This document shows, one piece after another, positions 27,012-38,236 of a stretch of DNA of 64,000 bases. A program made the position numbers and the translations under genes. Every line of letters begins with the position of its first letter. Position 1 is the first letter of the stretch. The notes under the pieces are model-generated. The model had not been told where the DNA came from. It searched no databases and saw only the letters and a program-made list of their open reading frames with translations. The DNA comes from Chloroflexota bacterium. Its GTDB lineage: Bacteria > Chloroflexota > Dehalococcoidia > Lucifugimonadales > JACPQL01. The DNA lies in contig JACPQL010000005.1 in the NCBI GenBank assembly GCA_016190445.1, positions 30,733 to 94,732 on the forward strand, written 5' to 3'.

Positions 27012-28217
27012 TTACGCAATCACACCTCGCGCCGCCATCTCCGCCATCTCCACCGCCGAGTATCCCAGAGAGCCCAACACCTCCCGGGTATGCTCGCCCC
27101 GCCGGGGCGCAAAGCGCCGGAAGCCACCCGGCGTCTCGGAGAGGCGCAGCGGCACACCCACCTGGCGCACCACCCCTGTCTCCGGGTGCTCCACCTCCAC
27201 CACCATGCCCCTGCTGCGCACCTGCGGGTCCTCCATCACCTCCTCCAGTTCGTACACTGGGCTGAAGCAGGTATCCGCCTCCTTGAGCACAGGCATCCAC
27301 TCCTCCAGGGTGCGCGTGCCCAGCACCGTCTGCACGGCCCCGACGGCCTCCTTCTGCCTGCGGCGCACCCCCTCCGGGTCCGGCATATAGGCGTCCATGC
27401 CAAGCGTCTGGATATCCTCGTAGTAGGGTACGTACCGCTCCAGCCCCAGCGCCCGGCAAAGGCGCTCCCAGAACACCACAGTGCCAAAGGAGAAACAGAT
27501 GTACCTGTCGTCTTTGGTCCGGTACACGTGGCTGGGACGCCGCCCCCGCACCGGCTTCATCCCGTCGGAGAGGAAGAGTGGCCAGTGACGGGTCCCCATC
27601 CAGTAGACCATGGTGTCGGCGCAGGAGACATCCACAAACTGGCCCCGTCCAGTCTCCTGCCGCACCCGGAGGGCCAGCAACACGCCAATAACCGCGTTCA
27701 TGCCGGCTGCGTAGTCCGCCACGGGCACGGCGGGGATGACGTGGCTGCCGTCGGGGCCGCCGGTGATGCCCAGCACTCCCGATATGGCCAGGTAGTTGGG
27801 GTCGAAGCCTGGCACGTCCCGGTACGGCCCGTCTTGGCCATAGCTGGACACCGAGCAGCACACAATCCTGGGGTTGGTCTCCTTCAGAGTGGGATAGTCT
27901 ATGTCCAGCCGAGCGGTCACGCCTGGCCGGAAGTCGTCCACCACCACGTCGGCTACGCGCACCAGGCGGTAGAAGGCCTCCCTGCCGGCGGCGTCCTTCA
28001 AGTTCAGGGCAATGCTGCGCTTGTTGCGCTCCAGAGCGGAGTAGGCCAGGCGGCGGCCCTCGCGTTGGTCTATGATCCCCTTGGGCGCCGACCTGGCGGC
28101 CGGGTCCTCCACCTTGATGACGTCCGCCCCCATGTCCCCCAGCATCACAGTGCAGAAAGGGCCGGGGATAAACCGGGTCAGGTCAATTACAGTCACACCC
28201 TCCAGTGGAGCGGCCAT
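27012..28217 (-). CDS. Family III CoA-transferase (CaiB/BaiF)
   Basis: MAAPLEGVTVIDLTRFIPGPFCTVMLGDMGADVIKVEDPAARSAP; 401 aa. Confidence 0.94.
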   Translation of the reverse strand: MAAPLEGVTVIDLTRFIPGPFCTVMLGDMGADVIKVEDPAARSAPKGIIDQREGRRLAYSALERNKRSIALNLKDAAGREAFYRLVRVADVVVDDFRPGVTARLDIDYPTLKETNPRIVCCSVSSYGQDGPYRDVPGFDPNYLAISGVLGITGGPDGSHVIPAVPVADYAAGMNAVIGVLLALRVRQETGRGQFVDVSCADTMVYWMGTRHWPLFLSDGMKPVRGRRPSHVYRTKDDRYICFSFGTVVFWERLCRALGLERYVPYYEDIQTLGMDAYMPDPEGVRRRQKEAVGAVQTVLGTRTLEEWMPVLKEADTCFSPVYELEEVMEDPQVRSRGMVVEVEHPETGVVRQVGVPLRLSETPGGFRRFAPRRGEHTREVLGSLGYSAVEMAEMAARGVIA

Positions 28218-28249
28218 GTGCTTACCTCTGCGGCCCAGGGCGACGAGCG

Positions 28250-29377
28250 CTAGAACGGGGCAGGATGCCTGGTGGGCAGGACAACCGTGGCCTTGCCGGT
28301 GGCGGTGCTCTCCTTGCGCTGGTTCTCGGCCCAGACATCAATATCCACCAGGTGGTTCTCGCCCTCCTGGCGCTTGCCGGTCACCCTGCCTCGGACCCAG
28401 GTAGTGTCTCCTATGTAGTTGAAGCGACGCAACTCAACGTAGAGCCGCTTCAGAAAGCCGTCGTCTCCCATCCAGTTGGTGAGCAGGTGGCCCACCCAGC
28501 AGCAGCGCTGGCAGCCGTAGTCGTAGGCCCCCGGCAGGCCAGCGCTGGAGGCAGCGTCCTGGACATCGTGCACCCGGATGATGGCCTCGCGCGCCCCTGT
28601 AGTGGGGTCCTGCCAGCCCCAGGAGGGGTGCCGCATTATCTCCCTTAGCTGAAGGCCATGGGAGATGCCCCCGATGCACCCCGCCACGAAGGCGTACAGG
28701 TCGCCGTGACTCAGCGGCCCCTTCACCACCGGCCTAAGCTCCTCACCCACCTGCACATCATCCCAGAAGCGGGGGTTGCTGCCCCGTATCTCCTCGGAGA
28801 GAACGGCCTCCTCAATGGCCTTCTGTTCCTCTCGGGTGTACTGGTACGGCTCATACTTGTACTTGCCCCGCTCGCGGGCGCCGCCGCGCTCCGCCCGCAC
28901 CTGCCACCCCTTGCCCCTGGCCACCACCTCACCCCGCTGGTTGCGGTACGTGGCCACGCTGTACACAATGGCGATGCGCCCGGCGAAGCGGCCCTCCTTC
29001 TCCTGCACGTCCGTGAACTGCTCCTGGACGTTGATGCGGTCCCCCTCTCGGATTGTCTGGTACCACTCCCAGTCGTTCCCGGCGTGAAAGCCGTGCACCC
29101 CAGGGAGACCCCCCACCCTACCCGAGACCCAGTACACGCTGTAGAGGAAGGTGGGCGGGGCGATTATAGTCCCGTGCCTGGTGCCGCGGGCGTACTCCTC
29201 GTCCCAGTAGAGGGGGTTGGAGTCGCCGACGCCCTGGCAGAAGTGCCGGACGGCGTCCCGGCAGGCGAACTCGTTGAACACACCCACCCCGTACTGGCTG
29301 AGGCGGTTGTACCTGCCTATCTGCGCCCGAAGCTCTGCCAACCCCTCATCGGTTATCCTCGCCTGTTCCAGAACCAT
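28250..29377 (-). CDS. Two-domain MaoC / FAS1-like dehydratase, paralogue of 23838-24950
   Basis: DAVRHFCQGVGDSNPLYWDEEYARGTRHGTIIAPPTFLYSVYWVSGRVG; VGEELRPVVKGPLSHGDLYAF; start at MVLEQARI with GGAGAAG RBS. Confidence 0.88.
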   Translation of the reverse strand: MVLEQARITDEGLAELRAQIGRYNRLSQYGVGVFNEFACRDAVRHFCQGVGDSNPLYWDEEYARGTRHGTIIAPPTFLYSVYWVSGRVGGLPGVHGFHAGNDWEWYQTIREGDRINVQEQFTDVQEKEGRFAGRIAIVYSVATYRNQRGEVVARGKGWQVRAERGGARERGKYKYEPYQYTREEQKAIEEAVLSEEIRGSNPRFWDDVQVGEELRPVVKGPLSHGDLYAFVAGCIGGISHGLQLREIMRHPSWGWQDPTTGAREAIIRVHDVQDAASSAGLPGAYDYGCQRCCWVGHLLTNWMGDDGFLKRLYVELRRFNYIGDTTWVRGRVTGKRQEGENHLVDIDVWAENQRKESTATGKATVVLPTRHPAPF

Positions 29378-29533
29378 GCCCTCTTCTCCTTGCCACTGGC
29401 GTACCGTCATACTGGTGATACACACCCATGCCGATCCTTCCAAAGTGGAAGGAGAAAAACGAGATGCCTGCCAGCCTCTTGTCTGTGCGCCGATAAGGGC
29501 CATCTGGAGCCTGGAGTCCACACCCCGGAACTC

Positions 29534-30073
29534 CTACGGCTCTCGCCTGGTCAGCTTCTCCACCATGGAGTCGAAGGTGCGCTCCGCCAGGGCGCGGACC
29601 TCCTCATCGGTCATCTCCTCCACATTGGAGGGCCACACCACAATGGGGAAATCGCGCTTTCCCCGCGCCCTGGCCACGGAGTTGGCCAAGTTGACAAAAC
29701 GCTCCGTCACCAGCGCCACCGAGGGAACACCCCGCTCATCCAGGCTTATCGCGTCGTGGACACTCCACGTTGTGCAGGACCCTCAGTGTCCCAGGCCCAC
29801 GATGGCGGCGTCGCCCTTCTTGGCCATCTCCTCCAGGAGCTCCGCAGGGGCGGGTCCCGATGCATTGGTGTGAAGCGCCTTTATGACGCTTCCCGCCTCA
29901 TGCTTGGAAACGGCCACCTCTTCGAGGCGCTCCATGCCGATGAGAAAGCTACGCCAGCCGTTGCTCATGATGCCCAGCGTCTTGCCACTCAGGGAATCCA
30001 GGCGCTCCGCGTTCCCATCCCTGCGGTCCTGGGGAATGCCCACAGGACTGAGTATGCGTATGGTCTGTGCCAT
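29534..30073 (-). CDS. UGSC-motif family selenoprotein, second copy; Sec encoded by in-frame TGA at 29783-29785 (179 aa)
   Basis: Minus strand reads AAIVGLGH-U-GSCTTWSVHDAISLDERGVPSVALVTERFVNLANSVARARG through TGA to the downstream stop; ORF track splits it into 29783-30073 and 29534-29719. Confidence 0.9.
29755..29769 (-). promoter_or_regulatory. Candidate bacterial SECIS element of UGSC gene 2
   Basis: Perfect 6-bp stem CGTGGA-GTG-TCCACG; loop starts 20 nt after the TGA. Confidence 0.6.
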
Positions 30074-30156
30074 AGGCGGATACCTCCCCCCGGCCCTTGA
30101 CGGCCCTATTCAAACACACAAGGCGAGCTCGATGCTAGCATGGGGCACAGCTAGTG

Positions 30157-30915
30157 TCAACGCGAGGGGAAACGGCTGGGAAGGCGCCCCAGGCGCTGAA
30201 GCTGGAGCAGGCCCTTGCGAGTGTCGCTGGCTACCCGGGCCCCGTCCCAGAGCCGGAGCCTTAGCTTGAACAGCCAGTAGGTGAACTCCTTGCGCTGATT
30301 CAGGGTCATGGAGTGGCCCACCCGCCGGCCACGCTCGGCGCAGAACTCTCGAAACAACTCCTTCTGGCTGCGCCTGTAGATCCGGCCATAGGCCAGGTCC
30401 TCCAGCCCTGGGGGAATCTCCAGGCCACGGGCGCAGAACTCCTTCGCCACCTCCCCCTCCACTGCAAGAATGAGGGCCTCCTCCACCTCCACGCCGTAGT
30501 AGAAGTTGACGTGGGCGCGATACTTGTCCGACCCTACCGCCTGGCGGAACTGTCGCTCGTCCAGGCCGCCGGGTAGCTCCCCACAGAAGAGGAGGTGCTC
30601 CAGCTCCTCTCGAGGTATGACCCCATTCACCTCCAGGCACAGCCGCTCCGCCAGCGCCAGCCAGTCGAATGCCTCTCCTTGCAGCAGGTAGCGGATGTGG
30701 CGGCCCTGGAACTCCTCCTCCGGGGCCGTCCACGTGGCCACCGCCTCCAGAAGCGCCTGGCCCCAGGGGCGGCCCTCCTCCACACTACGTACAAAGTGGC
30801 GAACGACCTCCTGACCCTCCTCGGGCAGAGAGCCACACGTAGCGTGATGACCATCCTGAAAGTCCATAGCCCTCACACCAGCCACCAACAGGGATCCCCT
30901 TTGCCAGTATATCAA
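30157..30915 (-). CDS. Uncharacterised conserved-looking protein
   Basis: 252 aa ORF, stop overlapping-strand arrangement directly downstream of polX; well-behaved composition (DWLALAERLCLEVNGVIPREELEHLLFCGELPGGLDERQFRQAVG). Confidence 0.7.
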   Translation of the reverse strand: MIYWQRGSLLVAGVRAMDFQDGHHATCGSLPEEGQEVVRHFVRSVEEGRPWGQALLEAVATWTAPEEEFQGRHIRYLLQGEAFDWLALAERLCLEVNGVIPREELEHLLFCGELPGGLDERQFRQAVGSDKYRAHVNFYYGVEVEEALILAVEGEVAKEFCARGLEIPPGLEDLAYGRIYRRSQKELFREFCAERGRRVGHSMTLNQRKEFTYWLFKLRLRLWDGARVASDTRKGLLQLQRLGRLPSRFPSR

Positions 30916-32666
30916 ACGGCGCTGGCAGCGGCCCGCTTTCTGCCGAGGCCACGCAGGAACTCTTCACGTGGCAGTGTATTGAGAATGTCGCGTGCCTGAC
31001 ACCAGGCACGACGCGCCACGTGCACCCCAAAACGCATGTTCGCCAGATGGCCCGTCGCATGGGCGTCAGTGCTGATGAGCAGAGGCGCCCCCAGTTCCCG
31101 GGCACGCATGGCGTGCAGGTCTTTCAGGTCCAGACGCTCCGGCGAGCTGTTCACCTCCAGGACAGTCCCCGTCTCCGCTGCGGCCCGGAAGAGCGCCTCC
31201 CAGTCGGCGTCAATGGGGTCCCGGCTGCCCAGCAGGCGGGTGCTGGGGTGGCCAATGACGGTGACGTACTTGTTGCGCATAGCCCGGATGATGCGCTCCG
31301 TCATCTTATCGGCAGGCTGGGCCATGGAGGAGTGCACCGAGGCCACCACCACATCCAGCTCAGCCAGCAACTCATCGGGGTAGTCCAGGGAGCCGTCAGC
31401 CCGGATGTCCACCTCCGAGCCGCACAGCACCCTCATGCCATTGAACCTGCCGTCCAGAGAGCGGAGCAGGCGCACCTGCTCCCGGAGGCGCTCTGGACTC
31501 AGGCCGTTGGCTATCCCCCTGCCCGCCGAGTGGTCCGTGATGGCCACGTACTGGTAGCCACGGGCCGCCGCCGCCTGTAGCATCACCTCCAGGGGCTGAC
31601 GGCCATCGCTCCAGTCAGTATGGACGTGCAGGTCGCCCCGGATGTCGTCCTCGGTCACCAGAGGAGGCAGCGCGCCCCTCGCCGCCAGCTCGATCTCAGC
31701 CCCACCCTCCCGGAGCTCCGGCGGGATGTACTGGAGCCCCAGACGGCTGTAGAAGGCCTCCTCGTCGGAGAACTGCTCCACCTCACCCGTGTCCACGTGT
31801 TTGATACCGTACTCGCTGAGGGAGAGGCCCATGCGGTTGGCGTAGTCACGCAGCCGGATGTTGTGCTGCTGGCTGCCGGTGAAGTACTGGAGGAGGGAGC
31901 CATAGGCCTCCTCGGGCACGAAGCGCAGGTCAATCTGCACCCCCGCCTGAACGTAGACGCTGGCCTTCTTGGGGCCGTGGGCCAGCACCTCCACCACCAT
32001 AGGCAGCTTGACTAAGGCGTCAATCACCTGCTCCGGGTCGCAGGCGGTGCCCATGATGTCTATATCACCCACCGTCTCCCGCCAGCGGCGCAAGCTGCCC
32101 GCGGCGTTGATGTGGCCTATGCCTGGGCAGCGCTGCCTCAGCTCCGCCATGACCTCTTCAGCCAGAGGGAGGGCCCTGCCCACGAGGATGCGGTCCTCCT
32201 TGGAGCGGAGGGAGCGGATGTGGCGCAGGATGTTCTCGGCGGACTTCTGCCCCAGGCGGGGGAGCTCCGCCAGGCGGCCATCCTGGGCGGCCTTCTCCAG
32301 CGCCTCCACCGTGCTGATGCCCAAGTCCTGGCAGATGCGCATGGCCGTCTTGGGGCCGACACCCGGCACGTCCATGAGCTTGAGCAGCCCGTCAGGGAAC
32401 TCGGACTTTAGCCCTTCGTAGTACTGGAGACGGCCCGTAGAGAGCAGCTCCTGGACCTTCTTGGAGATGGCCTCGCCTATGCCCGGAAGCTCTCGCAGCT
32501 CCTTCCCCTCCTGCACATACCGGGCAAGCTCCACCGGCAGGTGCTCGATGGTGCGTGCCGCCCGCTGGTAGGCACGTATCTTGAAGACGGACTCGCCCTT
32601 CAGCTCCAGCAGGCCAGCTATGTTCTCAAAGACCTCCGCAATCTGCGCGTTGTTCATCATGGCCAC
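30912..32666 (-). CDS. polX: DNA polymerase/3'-5' exonuclease PolX (PolX plus PHP domain)
   Basis: 584 aa; HhH region LRELPGIGEAISKKVQELL, DVPGVGPKTAM, SLRRWRETVGDIDIMGT, PHP motif DLHVHTDWSDGRQPLEVMLQAA. Confidence 0.95.
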   Translation of the reverse strand: MAMMNNAQIAEVFENIAGLLELKGESVFKIRAYQRAARTIEHLPVELARYVQEGKELRELPGIGEAISKKVQELLSTGRLQYYEGLKSEFPDGLLKLMDVPGVGPKTAMRICQDLGISTVEALEKAAQDGRLAELPRLGQKSAENILRHIRSLRSKEDRILVGRALPLAEEVMAELRQRCPGIGHINAAGSLRRWRETVGDIDIMGTACDPEQVIDALVKLPMVVEVLAHGPKKASVYVQAGVQIDLRFVPEEAYGSLLQYFTGSQQHNIRLRDYANRMGLSLSEYGIKHVDTGEVEQFSDEEAFYSRLGLQYIPPELREGGAEIELAARGALPPLVTEDDIRGDLHVHTDWSDGRQPLEVMLQAAAARGYQYVAITDHSAGRGIANGLSPERLREQVRLLRSLDGRFNGMRVLCGSEVDIRADGSLDYPDELLAELDVVVASVHSSMAQPADKMTERIIRAMRNKYVTVIGHPSTRLLGSRDPIDADWEALFRAAAETGTVLEVNSSPERLDLKDLHAMRARELGAPLLISTDAHATGHLANMRFGVHVARRAWCQARDILNTLPREEFLRGLGRKRAAASAV

Positions 32667-32681
32667 CGCCCCCGAAATCCC

Positions 32682-33059
32682 TTAGCCCACCACACGCAGC
32701 CTCACCGGAAAGTGGGGGCTGCCCCGGTACCAGGTGTTCACCGTCCTGGCCCCGTACTTTCGGCGAAAAAGCCCCATGACGAAGGCATCGGCGGCCTCAG
32801 GCGCATCAAAGGGCGTGGCCTCCACGGCGATGTCCCGGTCCTTCACCCGCAGACTCGCCGAGGGACGGGCCCGGAGATTGCGGTACCAGTCGGTGGGCCT
32901 GCCCTGGCTGGAGACGCCGCTGAGGAAGTAGACGTGGCCGTCCTGGTAGGCGAACCAGAGCTCCACAGTGTGCGGCCCTCCGGTGACGCGCCCCGTGGTG
33001 GTGAGGTCCAGCTCCCTGGCCTCACGGAGCACGGCCTCCAGGTCGCCTGCTAGCGCCAT
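32682..33059 (-). CDS. Pyridoxamine 5'-phosphate oxidase / F420-dependent nitroreductase-like protein
   Basis: LTTTGRVTGGPHTVELWFAYQDGHVYFLSGVSSQGRPTDWYRNLRARPSASLRV. Confidence 0.85.
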   Translation of the reverse strand: MALAGDLEAVLREARELDLTTTGRVTGGPHTVELWFAYQDGHVYFLSGVSSQGRPTDWYRNLRARPSASLRVKDRDIAVEATPFDAPEAADAFVMGLFRRKYGARTVNTWYRGSPHFPVRLRVVG

Positions 33060-33070
33060 GGCCTTCCCCC

Positions 33071-35740
<2,670 letters not shown>

Positions 35741-35867
35741 GAAGTATCACTTCCTCTGCCTGAGACCGGGGCAAAGAGACATACCTTACCTATTGTACCG
35801 CACCCGTCACGCACTGACGAAGACAGAAAGAGAGGGGGTGGACCTCCGCGAGCAGGGCCATAGGGCC

Positions 35868-36815
35868 CTATTCGAACATGGCGCCCACAGAGAGGCCGTT
35901 GTGAATGCGGTGAATGGCCTCCCCCAGGAGGTCCGCCACCGAGAGGACGGTGATGCGCTTGTTGCACTTCTCAGGAGGCACCGGAATGCTGTCGGTGACT
36001 ACCAACTCCTGAAGGATACTCTTCCCCACCCGCTGAGCCGCCTGCCCTGAGAGCACCGCGTGGGTGGCGCAGGCGTACACCCCCAGTGCTCCTCGCTCAT
36101 TGACGGCGTTCGCCGCGGCCACCATGGAGCCGCCAGTGTCCACCTCGTCGTCCACCAGGATGACGGTGCGGCCCGCCACGTCGCCTATGACGTTCAGGCT
36201 CTCTGTCCGCTCCAGGTTGCCGATACGCCTTTTTTCGATGATGGCCAGAGGGACGCCCAGGCGGGAGGCGAAGTCCCGCGCGCGCTTGCTTATGCCAATG
36301 TCCACGGCCACCACCACCGGGCTGGGAAGCTCCTTCTCCACAAAATAGCGGGTGAGGATGGGCAGGGCCGTAAGCTCGTCCACAGGTATGTTGAAGAAGC
36401 CCTGGATCTGCCCCGCGTGGAGGTCCAGGGTCAGGACCCGGTCTGCCCCGGCCACGGTGAGCAGATCAGCCACCAGCCTGGCCGTGATGGGCACCCTGGG
36501 CTGGTCTTTCTTGTCGGTGCGGCCGTAGCCGTAATGGGGGATCACCGCCGTGACGCGCCCCGCGGAGGCGCGCCTGGCGGCATCAATCATGATCAACAGC
36601 TCCATGAGGTTGTCATTCACGGGGACGCATACAGGTTGGACCAGGAAGACATCCCGCTGGCGGACGTTCTCCAAGATGCGCACGAAGGTGTTATCGTTGC
36701 TGAACTTGAACACCTCCACCTTCCCGATAGGGATGCCCAGGTACTGACATACCGCGCTGGCCAGCTCAGGGTTAGCGTTGCCAGTGAATACCTTCAACTC
36801 TTCGTAGAGCGCCAT
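35868..36815 (-). CDS. prs: Ribose-phosphate pyrophosphokinase
   Basis: 315 aa; FTGNANPELASAVCQYLGIPIGKVEVFKFSNDNTFVRILENVR, DLHAGQIQGFFNIPVDEL, VILVDDEVDTGGSM. Confidence 0.97.
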   Translation of the reverse strand: MALYEELKVFTGNANPELASAVCQYLGIPIGKVEVFKFSNDNTFVRILENVRQRDVFLVQPVCVPVNDNLMELLIMIDAARRASAGRVTAVIPHYGYGRTDKKDQPRVPITARLVADLLTVAGADRVLTLDLHAGQIQGFFNIPVDELTALPILTRYFVEKELPSPVVVAVDIGISKRARDFASRLGVPLAIIEKRRIGNLERTESLNVIGDVAGRTVILVDDEVDTGGSMVAAANAVNERGALGVYACATHAVLSGQAAQRVGKSILQELVVTDSIPVPPEKCNKRITVLSVADLLGEAIHRIHNGLSVGAMFE

Positions 36816-36976
36816 GTAGCCCCCCGCAAGAGCCCGGAGTACCCAGGCGGATTATAGCACAGGTGTAAGAACGGGCTGCGTCCCTAACGGGCCCTGGAAA
36901 TTGGGGCCCACCGAACGTACAATCGCGGCGCAAGTGGCCCTCGAACAGGGCCCATCAGGACCATGGAGGAAAACGA

Positions 36977-37972
36977 TTGGCACCAGCAAAAAGCACCAGC
37001 CTGGTGGCAGGAGTTGACCTGGGGGGCACCAAAGTAAGGGCCGCCGTGATCACCACCGACGGCAAGGTGTTGGGCGACTCTGTGCTCCCCACGCCGGCCC
37101 AGAACGGGCCGGAGGCCGTCGTCCAGACCATTGCCGACGCGGTGCGCGAGTCATGCCAGCGGGCATGGACCGTCCCTGCCGCGCTGGAGGCCATTGGGCT
37201 GGCCGCCGCCGGCCTGTGCGACCAGAAGCGAGGGGTGGTGGTCTACTCCCCAAACCTGCCCGGCTGGGATAACTTCCCGGTGTCTGAACGGCTCTTCCGC
37301 AGGCTAGAGCGCCCCACGTTCCTCGACAACGACGTCAACCTGGCTGCGCTGGCGGAGCAGAGGTTCGGCGCCGCCAGGGGGCACCGCAACGTGGTGTACA
37401 TAGCCATTGGCACAGGCATCGGCGGCGCAATCATCATCAACGGCGAGCTGCACCGTGGTGAGACCGGCATAGCCGCCGAGGTGGGCCACATGACCGTGGC
37501 ACCAGATGGCCCCCCGTGCGCCTGCGCCAACAGGGGCTGCCTGGAGGCACTCTCCTCCGGCAGCGCCCTCGCCCGCGAGGCGCGGCTGCTCCTACAGCGC
37601 GGTGTAGCATCGTCTCTGGCGGAGCTGGCGCGAGGGGAGGACTACACCGCCATCACCTCCGAGGCGATATTCGCCGCACTGGCCCAGAGCGATGCCCTTG
37701 CCCGGGAGGTGGCAGAGCAGGGGACCTACTACCTTGGCACGGGGCTGGCGAGCCTGGTGAACATCTTCAATCCCGGCCTTCTGATAGTGGGCGGCGGCCT
37801 GGCTGACCAGTGGGAGGACTACATAGCTCCGGCCCTGCGGGTCATGGAGCAGCGCGTCCTGCCAGGCATGGCGCGGAGTCTCTCCGTGGTGCCGCCCGCC
37901 CTGGGCAGCGAGGCCGGCGTCCAGGGTGCAGCCGCGTATGCGAGGGAAAGACTGATGGCGAAAAGCCGCTGA
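36977..37972 (+). CDS. ROK family glucokinase/sugar kinase
   Basis: 331 aa; GVDLGGTKVRAAVI, IGTGIGGAIIINGELHRGETGIAAEVGHMTV, CACANRGCLEALSSG; TTG start with GGAGG RBS. Confidence 0.94.
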   Translation: MAPAKSTSLVAGVDLGGTKVRAAVITTDGKVLGDSVLPTPAQNGPEAVVQTIADAVRESCQRAWTVPAALEAIGLAAAGLCDQKRGVVVYSPNLPGWDNFPVSERLFRRLERPTFLDNDVNLAALAEQRFGAARGHRNVVYIAIGTGIGGAIIINGELHRGETGIAAEVGHMTVAPDGPPCACANRGCLEALSSGSALAREARLLLQRGVASSLAELARGEDYTAITSEAIFAALAQSDALAREVAEQGTYYLGTGLASLVNIFNPGLLIVGGGLADQWEDYIAPALRVMEQRVLPGMARSLSVVPPALGSEAGVQGAAAYARERLMAKSR

Positions 37973-37978
37973 CCCCGG

Positions 37979-38040
37979 GCTCACCCTTCGACGGGTCCGA
38001 CTCCGTCGTGACTCCGATGAAGTCGGAGCTCAGGGTGAGC
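37979..38040. repeat. Intergenic GCTCACCCT...AGGGTGAGC palindromic repeat
   Basis: ggctcacccttcgacggg...gagctcagggtgagcgg; related to 40690-40755 and 46230-46305. Confidence 0.6.
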
Positions 38041-38069
38041 GGAGTCCGCGCCTGCTGGCGGTGAGTTTG

Positions 38070-38150
38070 TAGGGTGGGTGTAGCGCAGCGGAACCCACCA
38101 TCAAAACACATTCCAGCCGGAAGGTGGGGATCACCACCCTACCGTGGGCC
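38070..38150. repeat. GTAGGGTGGGT...ACCCACC REP-like palindromic repeat
   Basis: tagggtgggtgtagcgcagcggaacccacca followed by aaggtggggatcaccaccctacc. Confidence 0.5.
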
Positions 38151-38192
38151 GCGTGTAGTCAATGCAGTCGAGGTGATTCCACAAACGAAAGA

Positions 38193-38214
38193 GGCCGGGG
38201 CGATTGCCCCGGCC
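38193..38214 (-). terminator. Rho-independent terminator for HYR-domain gene
   Basis: GGCCGGGG-CGATTG-CCCCGGCC; minus-strand downstream sequence TCTTTCGTTTG. Confidence 0.75.
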
Positions 38215-38236
38215 CTTTCCATACCCTTAGCTTAGT

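Noticed and set aside
25241-27265. 674-aa + strand ORF
   Set aside because: Antisense to the LLM oxidoreductase and GLPV-PPT genes; His/Pro/Gly-rich with no recognisable motifs.
29534-29719. Independent 61-aa gene and pseudogene interpretation of 29534-30073
   Set aside because: Frame is intact apart from the TGA, which sits exactly at the UGSC motif with a SECIS-like hairpin, as in the second locus.
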